A stretch of DNA of 64,000 nt from Rhodocyclaceae bacterium (GCA_020247395.1 JADCJC010000054.1:53071-117070), one strand, 5' to 3'. Counted from the first letter of the stretch, positions 1-9,940 are shown. The notes: a model not told the origin generated them from the sequence alone. Program-made: numbers and translations.

Positions 1-263
1 TGGGCAAGGATGACGCAAGGCTGACTCTTTCCATAGGCGGCGACCGTTCCCATTTCGGCGAACACTATGGCGTTTGAGCGGCGAATCGTTTCAAGCTTGG
101 GGATGATGTATTCGAGAAATGCCTGCTTGGACTCCAGGGCTTGAAATACTGTTTGCGACTCATTGGCGAAGTTATCCGCAAGAATCGACTCAAGCGGCTC
201 CACTGAGATTGTGTTCATCATCTTTGCGTATGCCCGTAAGGCAACGACTTCAGTCAATTCCAT
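1..263 (-). CDS. NTF2/SnoaL-like small protein, partial (probable first integron cassette)
   Basis: An open frame reads from an ATG at 263 leftward out of the window, so only the first 87 residues are visible. A strong ribosome binding site (AGGAGA) lies about 8 bases upstream. The visible protein starts MELTEVVALRAYAKMM and has an ESQTVFQALESKQAFLEYI-type stretch, which resembles NTF2/SnoaL-like cone-fold proteins; this family call is inference from residue pattern only. The gene is divergent from the integron integrase and begins right after a GTTRRRY core site, the position expected for the first cassette of an integron. It has little room for its own promoter, as is usual for cassette genes, which are read from a Pc promoter on the integrase side. 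Function is unknown. Confidence 0.75.
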   Translation of the reverse strand, partial: MELTEVVALRAYAKMMNTISVEPLESILADNFANESQTVFQALESKQAFLEYIIPKLETIRRSNAIVFAEMGTVAAYGKSQPCVILA

Positions 264-281
264 GTGCTGTTCTCCTGTGGT

Positions 282-288
282 GCCCAAC
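282..288 (-). other. Candidate integron core recombination site (attI/cassette junction)
   Basis: On the minus strand the seven bases read GTTGGGC, matching the GTTRRRY core where cassettes join attI. The site lies 19 bases upstream of the first cassette-type gene and 113 bases from the integrase start, on the side where attI is found in known integrons. A seven-base degenerate match is weak alone; the position is what supports it. Confidence 0.5.
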
Positions 289-400
289 TCAATTTAGGGC
301 GCACGACATTCGAGTCTAAAACGCGCTTGCAATCAAACACGTTCATTCAACTACTGTACATATATACACTAATAACAAATTCACGATTTCCATCAATGCC

Positions 401-1426
401 ATGAACCAGTCCCGTCCAGTATGTGCAACTTATCGAAGGCATGCTAACACTGACCTTCCAGCCCTGGAACCAACGAAAGTGCTGGATCAACTACGTGAAC
501 GAATACGCTATTTGCACTACAGCATCCGTACGGAAGAAGCGTACGTCTACTGGGTGCGTTTTTTTACTCGGTGGGCTGGCGTGCGGCATCCGCGCGAGAT
601 GGGTGCGGATGAAGTTCGGGCGTTCTTGACCTACCTCGCGACCGAGCGCGACATTGCCGTCTCGACGCATCGCATGGCGCTATCCGCAATTTTGTCTCTC
701 TACCAAAAAGTGCTTTGTGTTGACCTGCCATAGCTCAATCGCCTCGAGCGCCCCTCAGCACCGAGGTGCCTGCCGGTGGTGTTGACGCAGGCCGAGGTTC
801 AACGCGTATTTTCCCACTTAGCTGGTACACACCTTCTGCTCGCGCGGCTGCTTTATGGTACAGGCATGCGGATCACCGAGGCATTGCAGTAGCGTATGAA
901 GGATATTGATTTCGCCCATCGTGCTATCCTGATCCGTAAGGGCAAGGGTTTCAAGGATCGCGTCGTCATGCTTCCCCAATCGCTGGAAGCACCTCTGAAG
1001 GCACAGCTTGAGAACGCCCGTGCAATCTGGCCTCAAGATGTGACCACGGACAAGGCCGGGGTCCTCATGCCGTACGCATTAGAGCGATAGTATCCAAAGG
1101 CTGGACGAAGTTGGACTTAGTTTTGGGTGTTCCCTCAAGCAACTCACTCGACCGACCCGCGATCCGGCGTAGTGGGACGGCACCACTTGTTTGACCAAAC
1201 CTTCCAGCGCGATTTCAAGCGCGCGGTCACACACGCGTCAATCGCAAAGTCCGCCACGCCACATACGATGCGCCACTATTTCGCCACACATTTGGTGCAA
1301 TCCGGCTGCGACATCCGCAGCGTGCAAGAACTTCTCGGCCACGCGGATGTGAAAACCACGATGATCTACACCCACGTGCTCAACGTCGCGGGGCGGGATG
1401 TGCTGAGTCCACTCGACCAGCTCTGA
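401..1426 (+). pseudogene. intI: Integron integrase IntI interrupted by four in-frame TAG codons
   Basis: The reading frame translates as a full-length integron-type tyrosine recombinase of about 341 codons, from [13 protein letters not shown] to VLSPLDQL. The N-terminal SAM-like domain carries the IntI hallmarks ([13 protein letters not shown] and [14 protein letters not shown]). The catalytic domain keeps the arginine in TGMRITEAL, the [11 protein letters not shown] box, the [16 protein letters not shown] box with the tyrosine nucleophile, and the IntI-specific insertion (ALER, YPKAG, WVFPQ). Four codons are TAG, at 731-733, 890-892, 1088-1090 and about 1118-1120. By comparison with the family they replace Trp, Leu, Lys and Trp. 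There is no frameshift and no TAA or TGA in this frame. It is most simply a decayed integrase; amber readthrough is a less likely alternative. Confidence 0.9.
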
Positions 1427-1677
1427 ACGTACTTAGGAAGCCGTTGGAAACCTGGGGTTCTCGACTGACCGCGCATGGCGTGGATTTGGTCGCAGCACTC
1501 GCGCATGGACTACTATCTATTTGATTTATTGTGGAAACTTCCATCTCTTCCCACTGCCGCGACCGCGGCCGAGAGGGATTTCCGTATTCCTAAGTATGTA
1601 CTAGTCAAGCATACTTCTTGCGTCAGAACAGCTCCGGGCGCATACTCTTTATCCTTCCCTCAACCTTAAGAGCGCTC

Positions 1678-1923
1678 ATGGATGCCACCGTTGCCGAACG
1701 CGGCCAAATTACTCTGCCTAAGGAAGTGCGCGACGCGCTAGGCTTGGTCAAAGGCACCAAACTGACCATCGAGGTCGATCACGGAAAGGTGATCTTGCGG
1801 AAAAACCCGAGGGAAGCGATCAATCGGGTTCGCGGCAAATTCAGCTTGCCCGATGGAATGACCACCGACGATGTCATGCGCGAATTACGCGGTCGTGCGC
1901 CGAGCGATCCGATTGAGCCATAG
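1678..1923 (+). CDS. vapB: AbrB/MazE-type antitoxin (VapB-like)
   Basis: A protein of 81 residues starting MDATVAERGQITLPKEVRDA, the swapped-hairpin AbrB DNA-binding fold found in VapB and MazE antitoxins. The basic C-terminal half would wrap around the toxin. An open frame extends upstream to 1618, but the ATG at 1678 starts directly before the conserved AbrB motif and gives the usual family length. It is followed after 14 bases by a PIN-domain toxin gene, so the pair forms a toxin-antitoxin operon in which the antitoxin probably represses its own promoter. The module sits between the integron integrase and acnA. Confidence 0.85.
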   Translation: MDATVAERGQITLPKEVRDALGLVKGTKLTIEVDHGKVILRKNPREAINRVRGKFSLPDGMTTDDVMRELRGRAPSDPIEP

Positions 1924-1937
1924 CGAGACCTGAGACG

Positions 1938-2345
1938 ATGATCGCACTCGACTCTTCGGTACTCATTGATGTCCTCACCAGCGATCCTGTCTTCGGTGAC
2001 ACCTCTGCCGCAAAGCTGGAAAGCGCGATGGAGCGCGATGATGTCGTCATTTGCGATGTCGCTCTTGCAGAAGTTGCAGCACGGGTGAATCCCGTTGATG
2101 AGCTCATGGACAGCCTCGCGGACATGGGGGTGAATTTCTCACCCGTCAGTGAGCAAGCGGCGATCCGCGCAGGCATCATGCAGCGACGCTTCCGCGAGCG
2201 TGGTGGCAAGCCGACAGAGCGCGTCATCGCCGACTTTTTGGTGGGCGCACACGCACTACTTCATTGCAACGCACTGATCACCCGCGACGCTGGTTTTCAC
2301 CGCGATTACTTCAAAGGCCTCAAAATCATCAATCCCGCCGCCTGA
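1938..2345 (+). CDS. vapC: PIN-domain ribonuclease toxin (VapC-like)
   Basis: A 135-residue PIN-domain protein. The acidic residues expected at a PIN active site are all present: D5 in the opening MIALDSS strand, E45, D99 in the ADFLVGAHA helix and D117 in the TRDAGF motif. VapC toxins of this type cut RNA, usually tRNA or rRNA, with magnesium. It lies 14 bases after its antitoxin gene and would be co-transcribed and held inactive by it. Target RNA cannot be read from the sequence. The full acidic set suggests an active enzyme. Confidence 0.88.
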   Translation: MIALDSSVLIDVLTSDPVFGDTSAAKLESAMERDDVVICDVALAEVAARVNPVDELMDSLADMGVNFSPVSEQAAIRAGIMQRRFRERGGKPTERVIADFLVGAHALLHCNALITRDAGFHRDYFKGLKIINPAA

Positions 2346-2382
2346 GCGCTGACTCAGGTTCTTTCTCCTGCAAGGAACATCC

Positions 2383-5088
2383 ATGCCACACAACACCCAC
2401 AATACCCTGCAATCATTCACCCTAGCCAGCGGCAAGACCGGTCAGTACTACTCGCTACCCGAACTAGCGAAGACCTACCCGAATGTCGCCAAGCTACCGA
2501 TCTCAATTCGGATCGTGCTGGAGGCAGTGTTACGCAATGTCGATGGCAAGAAGGTCACTGAAGAACATGTCAAACAGCTCGCCAACTGGCAGCCAAACGA
2601 TCCCCGTACCAACGAGATCCCGTTCATCGTCGCCCGCGTGGTGCTGCAAGACTTCACCGGCATTCCGTTGCTGGCGGACCTGGCCGCGATGCGCGGCGTG
2701 GTGAACAAACTTGGCAAGAATCCGAAAGTCATCGAGCCGTTAGTGCCGGTTGATTTGGTGGTTGACCACTCGGTACAGATCGATCACTACGGCAACAAAG
2801 ACGCGCTCGATCTCAACATGAAACTAGAGTTTCAGCGCAACGTCGAGCGCTACCAATTCATGAAATGGGGTATGCAGGCGTTTGATACGTTCAAGGTCGT
2901 GCCACCGGGCATTGGTATCGTGCACCAAGTGAATTTGGAGTACTTGGCGCGTGGGGTACACAACAAGGACGGTGTGTATTACCCAGACACCTTGGTCGGC
3001 ACCGATTCCCACACCACCATGATCAACGGTATCGGCGTAGTCGGCTGGGGCGTGGGGGGTATCGAAGCCGAAGCCGGTATGTTGGGACAGCCGGTGTATT
3101 TCTTGACGCCAGATGTGGTCGGCGTAAATCTGACCGGCAAGTTGCGCGAGGGTGTGACCGCAACCGACTTGGTATTGACCGTCACCGAGATGCTGCGTAA
3201 AGCCAAAGTCGTCGGCAAGTTTGTGGAGTTCTTCGGCGAAGGCACGGCCTCGCTCGCGCTGCCAGACCGCGCGACGATCGCCAACATGGCCCCTGAGTAC
3301 GGTGCCACGATGGGCTTCTTCCCGGTTGACGACACCACCGTCGATTATTTGAAATCGACCGGCCGCACCGCAGAAGAAATTGACGCCTTCACAACCTACT
3401 TCAAAGCGCAAGGCCTGTATGGCGTACCAATGGCCGGAGACTGCAACTACTCAACATCCCTAGCACTCGACCTCGACTCGGTGCGCGCTTCACTCGCGGG
3501 GCCGAAGCGTCCGCAAGACAGAATTGAGTTGGGCAATATGAAGTCGCAGTTCACCACTCTGTTTTCCAAGCCGCCGACAGAAAACGGTTTCGCCAAATCG
3601 GCGGAAGACCTCAACAAACGATTCGCCACCAAAGACGGTATTGAAATTGGTTCGGGCGATGTCTTGATCGCCGCCATCACCAGCTGCACCAATACCTCCA
3701 ACCCGGGGGTTTTGTTGGCAGCCGGCTTGCTCGCTAAGAAAGCCGTGGAAAGAGGCCTGACGGCCAAGCCGCATGTCAAGACCTCGCTTGCGCCGGGCTC
3801 GCGCGTGGTCACCGACTACCTGACCAAAGCGGGATTGCTGCCGTACCTAGAAAAGCTCGGCTTCTTCTTGGCCGGTTACGGTTGCACCACGTGTATCGGC
3901 AATGCGGGCGATCTTACCCCGGCATTTAATGAAGCGATTACCAGCAATGACGTGGTCGCCGCTGCCGTACTGTCCGGTAACCGCAACTTCGAAGCACGTA
4001 TTCATCCAAACATCCGCGCCAACTTCCTCGCCTCGCCGCCATTGGTGGTTGCCTACGCCATCGCCGGCACCGTACTGAAAGATCTCGAAACCGAACCACT
4101 CGGCATGGGAACAAACGGCCCCGTGTTCTTGAAGGATGTTTGGCCGACCTCGCATGAAGTTGCCGCTGTGATGGGCTTCGCCAAAGACCCGGCGACCTTC
4201 CAACGTCTGTATTCGAATCTCGGCGCGGATAATCCGCTGTGGCAGAACATCAAAGGTGTGACCGGCCAGGTTTATGATTGGCCGAGCTCAACCTATATCG
4301 CCGAGCCGCCATTTTTCGGTGCGAACTTCGGTATGCATGCCGGCACGGCAAAGGATGTAACCGGCGCACGCGCGCTCGGCATCTTTGGCGATTCCGTCAC
4401 CACCGATCATATTTCTCCCGCAGGCTCGTTCAAAGAAACCACACCTGCCGGCAAATATTTAGTTGGCCATAACGTGATGAAGGCGGACTTCAACAGTTAT
4501 GGTGCACGTCGCGGCAACCATGAAGTAATGATGCGCGGCACCTTTGCCAACGTGCGCATCAAGAACCTGATGCTGCCGGCAAAGGCAGATGGCACCCGCG
4601 TGGAAGGCGGCTATACGCTGTTCCAACCCTCGGGCGAACAAATGGCGATCTACGATGCGGCGATGGCCTACATTGCCGCCGACACCCCGACGATGATCTT
4701 TGGTGGCGAAGAATACGGCACGGGCTCTTCGCGCGATTGGGCGGCCAAAGGTACACAGTTGCTTGGCGTAAAAGCTGTCGTTGCCAAGAGCTTTGAGCGC
4801 ATCCATCGCTCCAACTTGGTCGGTATGGGTGTGTTGCCGTTGCAATTCAAGCACGGCGAATCGGCCGAGTCGCTGGGTTTGAAAGGTGACGAAACATTTG
4901 CCATCACTGGAATCGCCGCTGGTATCAAGCCGCAGATGGATGTCACACTCACCATCACGCGCAAGGATGGTTCAACCCATTCGACCGCCCTGCTGTTGCG
5001 TATCGACACACCGATCGAAGTGGATTACTACCTACACGGCGGAATCTTGCCGTATGTGTTGCGTGAGTTGATCAACAAAGCCGCGTAG
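2383..5088 (+). CDS. acnA: Aconitate hydratase A
   Basis: A 901-residue AcnA/IRP1-type aconitase that interconverts citrate and isocitrate in the TCA and glyoxylate cycles. The three cysteines that hold the 4Fe-4S cluster are C435 (in [10 protein letters not shown]) and C501 and C504 (in [11 protein letters not shown]), the same numbering as in the E. coli protein. The C-terminal swivel domain with the [17 protein letters not shown] loop is intact. A good ribosome binding site (AAGGAAC) precedes the ATG. The gene appears to be transcribed alone: a toxin-antitoxin module lies upstream and a strong terminator directly downstream. Function is highly confident from length and motifs. Confidence 0.98.
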   Translation: MPHNTHNTLQSFTLASGKTGQYYSLPELAKTYPNVAKLPISIRIVLEAVLRNVDGKKVTEEHVKQLANWQPNDPRTNEIPFIVARVVLQDFTGIPLLADLAAMRGVVNKLGKNPKVIEPLVPVDLVVDHSVQIDHYGNKDALDLNMKLEFQRNVERYQFMKWGMQAFDTFKVVPPGIGIVHQVNLEYLARGVHNKDGVYYPDTLVGTDSHTTMINGIGVVGWGVGGIEAEAGMLGQPVYFLTPDVVGVNLTGKLREGVTATDLVLTVTEMLRKAKVVGKFVEFFGEGTASLALPDRATIANMAPEYGATMGFFPVDDTTVDYLKSTGRTAEEIDAFTTYFKAQGLYGVPMAGDCNYSTSLALDLDSVRASLAGPKRPQDRIELGNMKSQFTTLFSKPPTENGFAKSAEDLNKRFATKDGIEIGSGDVLIAAITSCTNTSNPGVLLAAGLLAKKAVERGLTAKPHVKTSLAPGSRVVTDYLTKAGLLPYLEKLGFFLAGYGCTTCIGNAGDLTPAFNEAITSNDVVAAAVLSGNRNFEARIHPNIRANFLASPPLVVAYAIAGTVLKDLETEPLGMGTNGPVFLKDVWPTSHEVAAVMGFAKDPATFQRLYSNLGADNPLWQNIKGVTGQVYDWPSSTYIAEPPFFGANFGMHAGTAKDVTGARALGIFGDSVTTDHISPAGSFKETTPAGKYLVGHNVMKADFNSYGARRGNHEVMMRGTFANVRIKNLMLPAKADGTRVEGGYTLFQPSGEQMAIYDAAMAYIAADTPTMIFGGEEYGTGSSRDWAAKGTQLLGVKAVVAKSFERIHRSNLVGMGVLPLQFKHGESAESLGLKGDETFAITGIAAGIKPQMDVTLTITRKDGSTHSTALLLRIDTPIEVDYYLHGGILPYVLRELINKAA

Positions 5089-5130
5089 TATTTTGTGGTG
5101 CCCGTTAACATTACCGACGAGAAGAAAAGA

Positions 5131-5158
5131 ACGAGGTGCAATGCACCTCGTTTTTGTT
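5131..5158 (+). terminator. Rho-independent terminator of acnA
   Basis: A perfect 10-bp stem (ACGAGGTGCA with its complement, one-base loop in the simplest drawing) is followed by a T-rich run. It lies 43 bases after the acnA stop codon and separates acnA from the next gene. Confidence 0.9.
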
Positions 5159-5181
5159 TGCGCTCCTTAACGAAAGACCAT

Positions 5182-7002
5182 ATGGCTGCCCCGCTCACGC
5201 ACCACCGTTCCGCCCTCCGCAGCGCCGCTTGTGCTGCGGCTATTGCAGGTTGTTTTGGTTTTACTTCCGCATCGGCCCAAACTATCAGCGCTTCATCAAC
5301 ACCATCCTCAGCGCTCGCCGCGCTGGGTGAAAAATATGTCGACGCCACTTACGCGCTAAACCCGCTCGCCGCGACTTCGGCCGGTGATGCCCGCTTCCAT
5401 GACAAGTTTGTCAACGACCTCACGCCCGCCGCGCGTGAACGTGACCGCAAGTTGCAAGCCGAAACGTTGGCAGTGCTGAAGTCCATCGACGTGGCTGCAC
5501 TTTCTGCCGACGAACAGCTCACCCACGCAGTGATGATGTATCGGGCGCAGTTGCGCCTCGACGCCTTGGCACTGGATTTTCACCTGACACCCATCAACCA
5601 TTTTTTCTCGCTGCCACTGTCGCTGGTGTCCCTTGCGCGAGCCGAAGGTGCACAGCCGTTCAAAACCGTGGCTGACTACGACGCCTTTCTAACACGCCTC
5701 GATGGATTTCCGGGCTGGGTGGATTCTGCCATCGCCAACATGCGGGAAGGTATGCACAAAGATGTGGTGCAGCCGAAAGTAGTGATGAATCGCGTGCTGC
5801 CCCAACTCAAAATGCTGATGGTGAGTGACGCCACACAAAGCAGCTTTTACGTTCCCATCGAAAAAATGCCCGCGAGTTTCTCTGAGGCACAGCGTGCAAG
5901 ACTAACAGTCGCGTACCGCACCATCATCAGCGACAAACTCGTGCCCGCGATCACCAAGCTGCACACATTCATTGCACAAGAGTACCTGCCGAAATGTCGC
6001 GATACGGTCGGCCTCGCGGGAACGCCGAATGGTGAAGCGACGTATGCGTTTCGCGTACGCGAAGCCACCACCACACCGTTGCCACCTGCAGAGATTCATC
6101 AAATCGGCCTGCGTGAAGTCGCACGTATCCGCAATGAGATGGACACCGTCCGCAAGCGTGTCGGCTTCAATGGCGATGTGCAAGCCTTCATCGAATCAAT
6201 TCCAAAGAATCCGGCGCTGATGCCATTCAACACCGAACAGGAGGTAATCGAAGCCTTCCGCAAGATTCAGCGTCGTGTTGATCCGCTCATCGACAAGCTG
6301 TTTGTACGTCGCCCTAGCGCGTTACTCGAAATTCGCCCTGAACCCGAAATTACCAAAGCCACCGCTGCAGCCAGTTACCGCGCTGGCGCACGTGACGGCT
6401 CGCGACCGGGGGTGTTCTTTGCCCCGATTCCGCTGCCGACGAAGTACCTCAATACGCGTATGACGGCACTGTATATGCACGAAGGTATTCCCGGCCATCA
6501 TTTTGAGGTCTCGCTGGCGCAAGAGTCCGATCTCCCCCGGATTCGGCGCAGCAGCCGATTCACCGCTTACAGCGAAGGCTGGGCGCTTTACGCGGAGAGC
6601 CTCGGCGTCGAGCTTGGCGTGTATGACGACCCCTACCAAGACATGGGTCGGCTCATCAGCGAAATGCATCGCGCGATTCGCTTAGTCGTCGATACCGGCA
6701 TGCACCTGAAAGGCTGGACGCGTGAGCAAGCGATTCAGTTCTCGCTCCAAAACGGTGGTCGCGCCGAGTCAGAACAAGTGCAAGAGGTAGAACGTTACAT
6801 CGCGATTCCCGGCCAAGCACTGGCTTACAAAATCGGCGAATTAAAGATCATGGAACTACGCCGCTACGGCGAACAAACCCTGGGACCGAATTTCAGTCTT
6901 GCCGCATTTCATAACGAGCTGCTCAAGGACGGCAACCTGCCGCTCGCGGTTTTGGAAGCAAAGATGCGGCGTTGGGTTAATGCGCAGGCCACACGCCAGT
7001 AG
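5182..7002 (+). CDS. Secreted DUF885 family protein (HExxxxHH metallopeptidase-like)
   Basis: A 606-residue protein of the DUF885 family. The first 34 residues form a signal peptide (basic start, Ala-rich core, cleavage near ASA-Q), so it acts in the periplasm or outside. The family's conserved HEGIPGHHFE motif lies at residues 433-442 and YSEGWALYAESLG about 40 residues later, resembling the zinc site of gluzincin peptidases. Substrate is not known. The open frame reaches back to 5095, but those 29 codons overlap the acnA terminator; the ATG at 5182 gives a normal signal peptide. The next gene encodes another secreted hydrolase on the same strand, 126 bases on. Confidence 0.85.
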   Translation: MAAPLTHHRSALRSAACAAAIAGCFGFTSASAQTISASSTPSSALAALGEKYVDATYALNPLAATSAGDARFHDKFVNDLTPAARERDRKLQAETLAVLKSIDVAALSADEQLTHAVMMYRAQLRLDALALDFHLTPINHFFSLPLSLVSLARAEGAQPFKTVADYDAFLTRLDGFPGWVDSAIANMREGMHKDVVQPKVVMNRVLPQLKMLMVSDATQSSFYVPIEKMPASFSEAQRARLTVAYRTIISDKLVPAITKLHTFIAQEYLPKCRDTVGLAGTPNGEATYAFRVREATTTPLPPAEIHQIGLREVARIRNEMDTVRKRVGFNGDVQAFIESIPKNPALMPFNTEQEVIEAFRKIQRRVDPLIDKLFVRRPSALLEIRPEPEITKATAAASYRAGARDGSRPGVFFAPIPLPTKYLNTRMTALYMHEGIPGHHFEVSLAQESDLPRIRRSSRFTAYSEGWALYAESLGVELGVYDDPYQDMGRLISEMHRAIRLVVDTGMHLKGWTREQAIQFSLQNGGRAESEQVQEVERYIAIPGQALAYKIGELKIMELRRYGEQTLGPNFSLAAFHNELLKDGNLPLAVLEAKMRRWVNAQATRQ

Positions 7003-7128
7003 CCTCAAACAGTGCATCATCAAATGAGAACTTCCAAACTCTTTCGTCCCGGCCTGCGCCGGGGAAACACTCAATTATTTACTGCATCCGCTCTCGTTAT
7101 CGAACCCCTATCTTCAACTGAGCGCCTC

Positions 7129-9201
7129 ATGAATAAACTCCGCGCTGCGGTGACAGCCGCCTGCCTCCTTTTATCACTAATTGCCCATGCCGCCGTCGAG
7201 CGAGTTGAAATCAAAGAACGTGTGCCCTTCGCCGAAGGCAAGTCGTTTGGCGACGCGGGTGCCTACGAAAAAATTCGCGGTGTGGCGCACTTCGCGCTCG
7301 ACCCCAAACATCCAGCGAACAAACCAATCGTCGATCTGAAATACGCACCACGCGATGCGAAAGGCCGCGTCACGTTTAGCAGCGAGTTCGTCATGCTGCG
7401 CCCAACCTCCGGCAAATCCGCGACGCTGCTCTACGACGTCAACAATCGCGGCGGCATCGCCATCCTCGGCCAGGTCAATGGCAAGAGCCCGACCAACAAC
7501 GACCCGACCACGGTTGCGGATGCCGGCGATGGATTCTTGATGCGTCACGGCTTCACCCTGCTCTTCTCGGCATGGACGTGGGACGTGGCACCACAAGCGC
7601 CCGCCAACCGTGCGCTGGTGTTCACGCCGCCGGTCGCCAAAGGCACCAAAGGCACCAATGGCAGGCCCGGCAAACCCATCACCGGCAAGGTCTACAATGA
7701 AGTCATCGTCGATGCGCCAACCGACATCGCCACATACGCCGGCATGCGCGGCCTGACCTACGAGCCCGCCACACCCAACGACCCGAAAGCAGTGATGACT
7801 GTACGCGACAAACCCGACGGCAAGCGCACCGTGGTGGCGCGTGCGAATTGGGAGTTTGTTGCCCCAGAACGTGAAGGCGGACCGGGTCGCGTCAAGCTCA
7901 ACGGTGGATTCAAACCCGGCACCATTTACGAACTCACCTACGTCACCAAAGACCCTCGTGTGACCGCAGCAGGACTCGCCGGCATTCGCGATCTCCTCGC
8001 GTATTTCCGTGACACACCGTTCGAAGGCGCCAGCATCCCGAACCACGTGTTGATCTTCGGCATCAGCCAATCCGGCCGTTTGATCGGCCGCATGATGCAC
8101 GACGGATTGAACGTCGATGAAACCGGCAAGCTCGCCTTTGATGGCGCGTATATGCAAGTGCCGGGTGCCGGTGGCTCAGCAGGATTCAACAGCCGCTTTG
8201 TGCAGCCCACCCGCCACCCGTCGCTGCTGCAAGAGCACGACTACCCTGCCGATAGTTTTCCATTTACGTCCACACCGACGCGCGATCCGGTGACCGGCAA
8301 AGTCGCATCGACCATGGACCGCGCAAAAGACGCCAATGGTCACTTGCCGAAGTTGGTGATCGCCAATACCTCCGCAGAGTTTTGGAATCGCGGCGCATCA
8401 CTCATCGCCACCACACCTGACGGCATTAAGGACGTCGCACCCGCCGACAACGTTCGTATCTACGGATTCATGGGGGCACAGCACTATGTTGGTCGCTCCA
8501 AGACCCGCGCGCCAAACGTGAACTGCGTATCAACCACCGACCACTATCTGCCGATGCGCGCCCTCATCCTGGCACTCGATAGCTGGGTGCGTGGCGTCAC
8601 ACCGCCACCGAGCGCCTACCCGAGGCTTGCCGACGGCTCGCTAGTCACGGTTGATCAATACCGCGCGGCGTTCCCGACCGGGCTTGGCATCACGCCACCC
8701 ACATTGAACCTGCGTGAGCCGCGTCTGAATTTCGGCAAACGTTTTGCCAGCGAGGGCATTGCCGACCTCGTGCCGCCGATCAAGGGCAAAGCATACGAGA
8801 CCCGCGTGCCGGCACCGGACGCGGATGGCAACGACCGCGGTGGTGTGCGCATGGTCGAGCTGCGCGTGCCGCTTGGCACCCACACGGGTTGGAATCAACG
8901 CGCACCGGAGACGGGATTTGGTTGGGCCACCGCGCGCTTTGACGGCAGCTTTGTGCCGTTCGCCCGCACACAAGCAGAACGCATCGCTGCCGGCGATCCG
9001 CGCTTGAGTCTCGCTGAGCGCTATCCGACGCGCGAGGACTTTATGGCGAAGGTAAAGGCGGCGGCCGCTGAGCAAGTCGCGGCGAGGTTATTGCTAGCGG
9101 AGGACGTGGCGCGGAACGTGAATAAGCACGTGGGGTTATATGACCGCATCATGAAGCGCGAGCCGGGCGACCAAAGCTGTACGTATTTGTTTGCGGAATA
9201 G
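7129..9201 (+). CDS. Secreted alpha/beta-hydrolase domain protein
   Basis: A 690-residue protein with an N-terminal signal peptide (MNKLRAAVTAACLLLSLIAHA). It matches the large uncharacterised family of secreted alpha/beta-hydrolase-domain proteins, whose members start with a beta-rich region (PFAEGKSFGDAGAYEKIRG) and carry a nucleophile-elbow-like GISQSGRL in the middle. Substrate unknown; the fold suggests an esterase or lactonase. The open frame begins at 7012, but the ATG at 7129 directly precedes the signal peptide. It follows the DUF885 gene on the same strand with a 126-base gap, so co-transcription is possible. Confidence 0.78.
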   Translation: MNKLRAAVTAACLLLSLIAHAAVERVEIKERVPFAEGKSFGDAGAYEKIRGVAHFALDPKHPANKPIVDLKYAPRDAKGRVTFSSEFVMLRPTSGKSATLLYDVNNRGGIAILGQVNGKSPTNNDPTTVADAGDGFLMRHGFTLLFSAWTWDVAPQAPANRALVFTPPVAKGTKGTNGRPGKPITGKVYNEVIVDAPTDIATYAGMRGLTYEPATPNDPKAVMTVRDKPDGKRTVVARANWEFVAPEREGGPGRVKLNGGFKPGTIYELTYVTKDPRVTAAGLAGIRDLLAYFRDTPFEGASIPNHVLIFGISQSGRLIGRMMHDGLNVDETGKLAFDGAYMQVPGAGGSAGFNSRFVQPTRHPSLLQEHDYPADSFPFTSTPTRDPVTGKVASTMDRAKDANGHLPKLVIANTSAEFWNRGASLIATTPDGIKDVAPADNVRIYGFMGAQHYVGRSKTRAPNVNCVSTTDHYLPMRALILALDSWVRGVTPPPSAYPRLADGSLVTVDQYRAAFPTGLGITPPTLNLREPRLNFGKRFASEGIADLVPPIKGKAYETRVPAPDADGNDRGGVRMVELRVPLGTHTGWNQRAPETGFGWATARFDGSFVPFARTQAERIAAGDPRLSLAERYPTREDFMAKVKAAAAEQVAARLLLAEDVARNVNKHVGLYDRIMKREPGDQSCTYLFAE

Positions 9202-9245
9202 TAGAGGCATGCGGCGTGGCTCATTGCCAATCAATCTTGTCTTAT

Positions 9246-9261
9246 ATACAGAAATCTGTAT
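9246..9261. promoter_or_regulatory. Palindromic operator of the second vapBC module
   Basis: A perfect inverted repeat, ATACAGA-AA-TCTGTAT, ends 9 bases before the antitoxin ATG. A second short palindrome, ATGACGTCAT, follows directly and includes the start codon. Antitoxins of this kind repress their own operon through such sites; autoregulation here is inference. Confidence 0.65.
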
Positions 9262-9270
9262 GATGACGTC

Positions 9271-9513
9271 ATGAAAACAACCCTTGATATCAACGACCGC
9301 CTGCTTGCCGAGGCCAAAGTCGCAGCGGCGCAGCAGCGAACCAGCTTAACACGCTTGATTGAGGAAGGTCTGGCGTTGCGTCTGCGCGGCGCGCCGTGCC
9401 CCGCAGTTCGCAACCCGCGCATTGCCGTTTACAAAGGTAGAGGCGGATTGGTTGCCGGCGTGAACGCTATTAGCAACAAAGCGTTGCGAGACGCCGCTGA
9501 CGATGACGCCTGA
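9271..9513 (+). CDS. vapB: Ribbon-helix-helix antitoxin (VapB-like)
   Basis: An 80-residue protein that starts MKTTLDINDRLLAEAKVAAA, the short strand plus helix typical of ribbon-helix-helix antitoxins, followed by RTSLTRLIEEGLALRL. The C-terminal part (NPRIAVYKGRGGLVAGV) would bind the toxin. Its last 11 bases overlap the start of the PIN toxin gene, so translation is coupled. A perfect palindrome just upstream is its likely operator. It is unrelated in fold to the AbrB-type antitoxin at 1678. Confidence 0.85.
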   Translation: MKTTLDINDRLLAEAKVAAAQQRTSLTRLIEEGLALRLRGAPCPAVRNPRIAVYKGRGGLVAGVNAISNKALRDAADDDA

Positions 9514-9940
9514 TGTGAATGTGCTTCTGGCGGCGTCCCGCGCTGACCACGCGCATCACAAAGCCGCGTATCGTTGGTTAATTTCGGCCATCGCCGCCTG
9601 TGCAACCGGTGGCAGTGTTAAGCTGATGCCCGTGGTGGCCACAAGTTTTTTACGGTTGACGACTCACGCGAAGATTTTCGTCCAGCCTACACCGATTGCA
9701 GGAGCCGTTGCATTTGTCGACAGCCTGCTCTCAATACCAGGCGTTGAAATGCCCGCGTGCGGTCCAGAGTGGCGAATACTCCGCACATTGTGCCTCGATC
9801 AAAATTTGGTCAGTAACGCCATACCGGACGCATGGCTTGCGGCAGCAGTACTGCACGCTAACGAACACCTCGTGACATTCGACCGAGACTTCAAAAAGTT
9901 GTTACCCCGATCGCAGTTGACCATTCTTGCCACTGCATAA
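9503..9940 (+). CDS. vapC: PIN-domain toxin (VapC-like)
   Basis: A 145-residue PIN-domain protein. D4 in the opening PDVNVLLAAS strand, D109 (IPDAWLAAA) and D127/D129 (TFDRDF) are the acidic residues expected at the active site. It belongs to the VapC branch with a central SFLRLTT segment. It overlaps its antitoxin gene by 11 bases. A terminator hairpin follows 3 bases after the stop codon. Likely an RNase inhibited by the upstream RHH protein; target unknown. Confidence 0.85.
   Translation: MTPDVNVLLAASRADHAHHKAAYRWLISAIAACATGGSVKLMPVVATSFLRLTTHAKIFVQPTPIAGAVAFVDSLLSIPGVEMPACGPEWRILRTLCLDQNLVSNAIPDAWLAAAVLHANEHLVTFDRDFKKLLPRSQLTILATA

Noticed and set aside
2824..3411. 195-codon open frame on the minus strand inside acnA
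   Set aside because: Antisense shadow of the conserved aconitase sequence.
7177..8157. 326-codon open frame on the minus strand opposite the alpha/beta-hydrolase gene
   Set aside because: It is a shadow of a clear gene on the other strand, with no recognisable domain or signal, typical of GC-rich DNA.
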